Source: Acidobacteriota bacterium | GTDB taxonomy: Bacteria > Acidobacteriota > Blastocatellia > UBA7656 | Direction of reading: 5' to 3' | NCBI GenBank assembly: GCA_038040445.1 | Contig: JBBPIG010000001.1 | Location: 216,402-280,401 of the forward strand | Length of the DNA: 64,000 nucleotides | Part shown: positions 63,238 through 64,000 of the stretch, in pieces | Layout: each line of letters starts with the position of its first letter | Position numbering within the stretch: position 1 is the first letter of the stretch | The notes under the pieces: model-generated | Told to the model about the DNA's origin: nothing | Seen by the model: the letters and a program-made list of their open reading frames with translations, nothing else | The model's database searches: none | Translations under genes and position numbers: made by a program

Positions 63238-63879
63238 CTAGCTGATCTCGCGCGAGCGCTTGCCTGACTTCGGGCGCGCGATGCCGTTCAGGAAGACATC
63301 AAGCACCGGCTCGGCAGTCGAGGCGAGGCTGTAGCGCTTGCGGCTCAATACCCAGTTAGTAGCCATCTCATCCAATGCGCCGAACAGCACCTTAGCGACG
63401 ACCTTTGTGTTCAGCCCCGAACGAAACACGCCGTGTCGCTGGCCTTCTTCGATGGCCTCGCGTATCAGCTCGAGATATTCCGTGACCTTGGTGGCCGAGA
63501 ATTGTTCCATGAACTTCGTGGAAGAGCGCAGCTCGACTTGAAACACGACGGCAAGATTTCGATCGCGGCCGAGCCCTTCGAGATGCGCATGAACTATTCG
63601 CCTAAGTTTCTCGATTGGATCGTCGGTCTGGGCAAGGCTCTTCCTGCCGGCAGCTAAAGCCTCTTCCATGTAGTCGTTGAAGATTGAAACCAGAATGTCG
63701 TCCTTGTTCCGAAAATAAAGATAGACGGTCCCGTCGGCGACTCCGGCTTCGCGCGCAACATCGGCGACTTTAGAGTTGAAGAAGCCGCTTCCGGCGAACA
63801 CCTTTATCGCCGCGCGAAGTATCGCCTCATACTTGCCGTTAGCCTTTCGTTCCGGCTGTGAAACCCTGGCAGACGCCAT
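63238..63879 (-). CDS. fadR: TetR-family fatty-acid regulator FadR
   Basis: A ~213-residue TetR regulator. The DNA-binding helix-turn-helix is at ~10-60 (AILRAAIKVFAGSGFFNSKV, ADVAREAGVADGTVYLYFRN, KDDILVSIF). The ligand domain contains FQVELRSSTKFMEQF and LEGLGRDRNLAVVF. Family, gene neighbourhood and operator point to the TetR-type FadR of Bacillus and Thermus, which is released from DNA by long-chain acyl-CoA. The ATG at 63879 (MASARVSQPE) is favoured over a TTG at 63891. It is autoregulated through the palindrome at 63899-63916. Confidence 0.88.
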   Translation of the reverse strand: MASARVSQPERKANGKYEAILRAAIKVFAGSGFFNSKVADVAREAGVADGTVYLYFRNKDDILVSIFNDYMEEALAAGRKSLAQTDDPIEKLRRIVHAHLEGLGRDRNLAVVFQVELRSSTKFMEQFSATKVTEYLELIREAIEEGQRHGVFRSGLNTKVVAKVLFGALDEMATNWVLSRKRYSLASTAEPVLDVFLNGIARPKSGKRSREIS

Positions 63880-63898
63880 TCGAGTATCCAATCGTGAC

Positions 63899-63916
63899 TG
63901 AATGATGGTTCATTCA
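63899..63916 (-). promoter_or_regulatory. FadR-type operator
   Basis: TGAATGA and TCATTCA form a perfect inverted repeat around four bases (TGGT). It matches the TetR-FadR consensus TGAATGA-N4-TCATTCA known from Bacillus subtilis FadR. It lies 20 bases upstream of the fadR ATG, in the position expected for self-repression and repression of fadD-fadN. Confidence 0.85.
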
Positions 63917-64000
63917 TCTTTTACTCTAAAACGCCGGCCTAATGCAAGCAGGAATTACGCGCCCTCAAATTCCCCCTCCATTTGAATCAGGAAAAGAGAT

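Overview
The window is 64 kb of a GC-rich bacterial chromosome with densely packed genes on both strands. Several traits point to Acidobacteriota, most likely class Blastocatellia: a VWFA domain of the type common in acidobacteria, a ResB/CcsA cytochrome c maturation pair, LolA, many secreted proteins of unknown function, DUF4388 and Uma2 proteins, and short dispersed palindromes. This placement is an inference from gene content; the window holds no rRNA or other marker gene. No tRNA, rRNA, CRISPR array, complete insertion sequence or prophage was seen.

Layout. 0-9.7 kb: 3' end of menG/ubiE, tldD and tldE, lolA, an ABC ATPase, a DciA-like DUF721 protein, Uma2, a UshA-like tetraheme lipoprotein whose reading frame continues through an in-frame TGA (candidate selenocysteine), maf and an SDR. 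9.8-13.3 kb: resB-ccsA with a good promoter and a strong terminator. 13.4-14.7 kb: accessory block with a CopG/BrnT toxin-antitoxin pair, the toxin frameshifted, and an AbiEii-like nucleotidyltransferase. 14.7-18.8 kb: secreted proteins, MscS channel and lytic transglycosylase. 19.3-22.9 kb: nucleotide-sugar operon (DegT aminotransferase, UDP-glucuronate decarboxylase, UDP-glucose dehydrogenase). 22.9-26.3 kb: VWA protein, XdhC-like protein, glutaryl-CoA dehydrogenase and a Mop-domain remnant.

26.5-36.8 kb is one ten-gene chemosensory operon on the minus strand: MCP, CheW, CheR, CheA, CheB, response regulator, CheX, coiled-coil/GAF protein, response regulator and DUF4388 protein. No flagellar or pilus gene lies beside it. 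37-49.9 kb holds regulators and secreted proteins, including a PAS histidine kinase with a degenerate G1 box, its NtrC-type partner, and a 1170-residue sigma-54 activator that carries a transposase-type helix-turn-helix region at its N-terminus followed by TPRs. 50-54.4 kb has a subtilisin-like protease, small gene remnants, an orphan HicB-like protein and a metallo-hydrolase.

54.6-63.9 kb is a fatty-acid beta-oxidation regulon on the minus strand, fadR-fadD-fadN-(DUF2442, secreted protein)-fadA-fadE. The gene set matches Bacillus subtilis lcfA-fadR and fadNAE, and a perfect FadR-type operator lies just upstream of fadR. A decayed copy of the fadN 3' end sits beside the DUF2442 gene.

The most interesting items are the in-frame TGA with a bacterial SECIS-like hairpin at 8.03-8.07 kb, the transposase-HTH/TPR/sigma-54 fusion regulator, and the chemosensory operon with non-standard accessory proteins.
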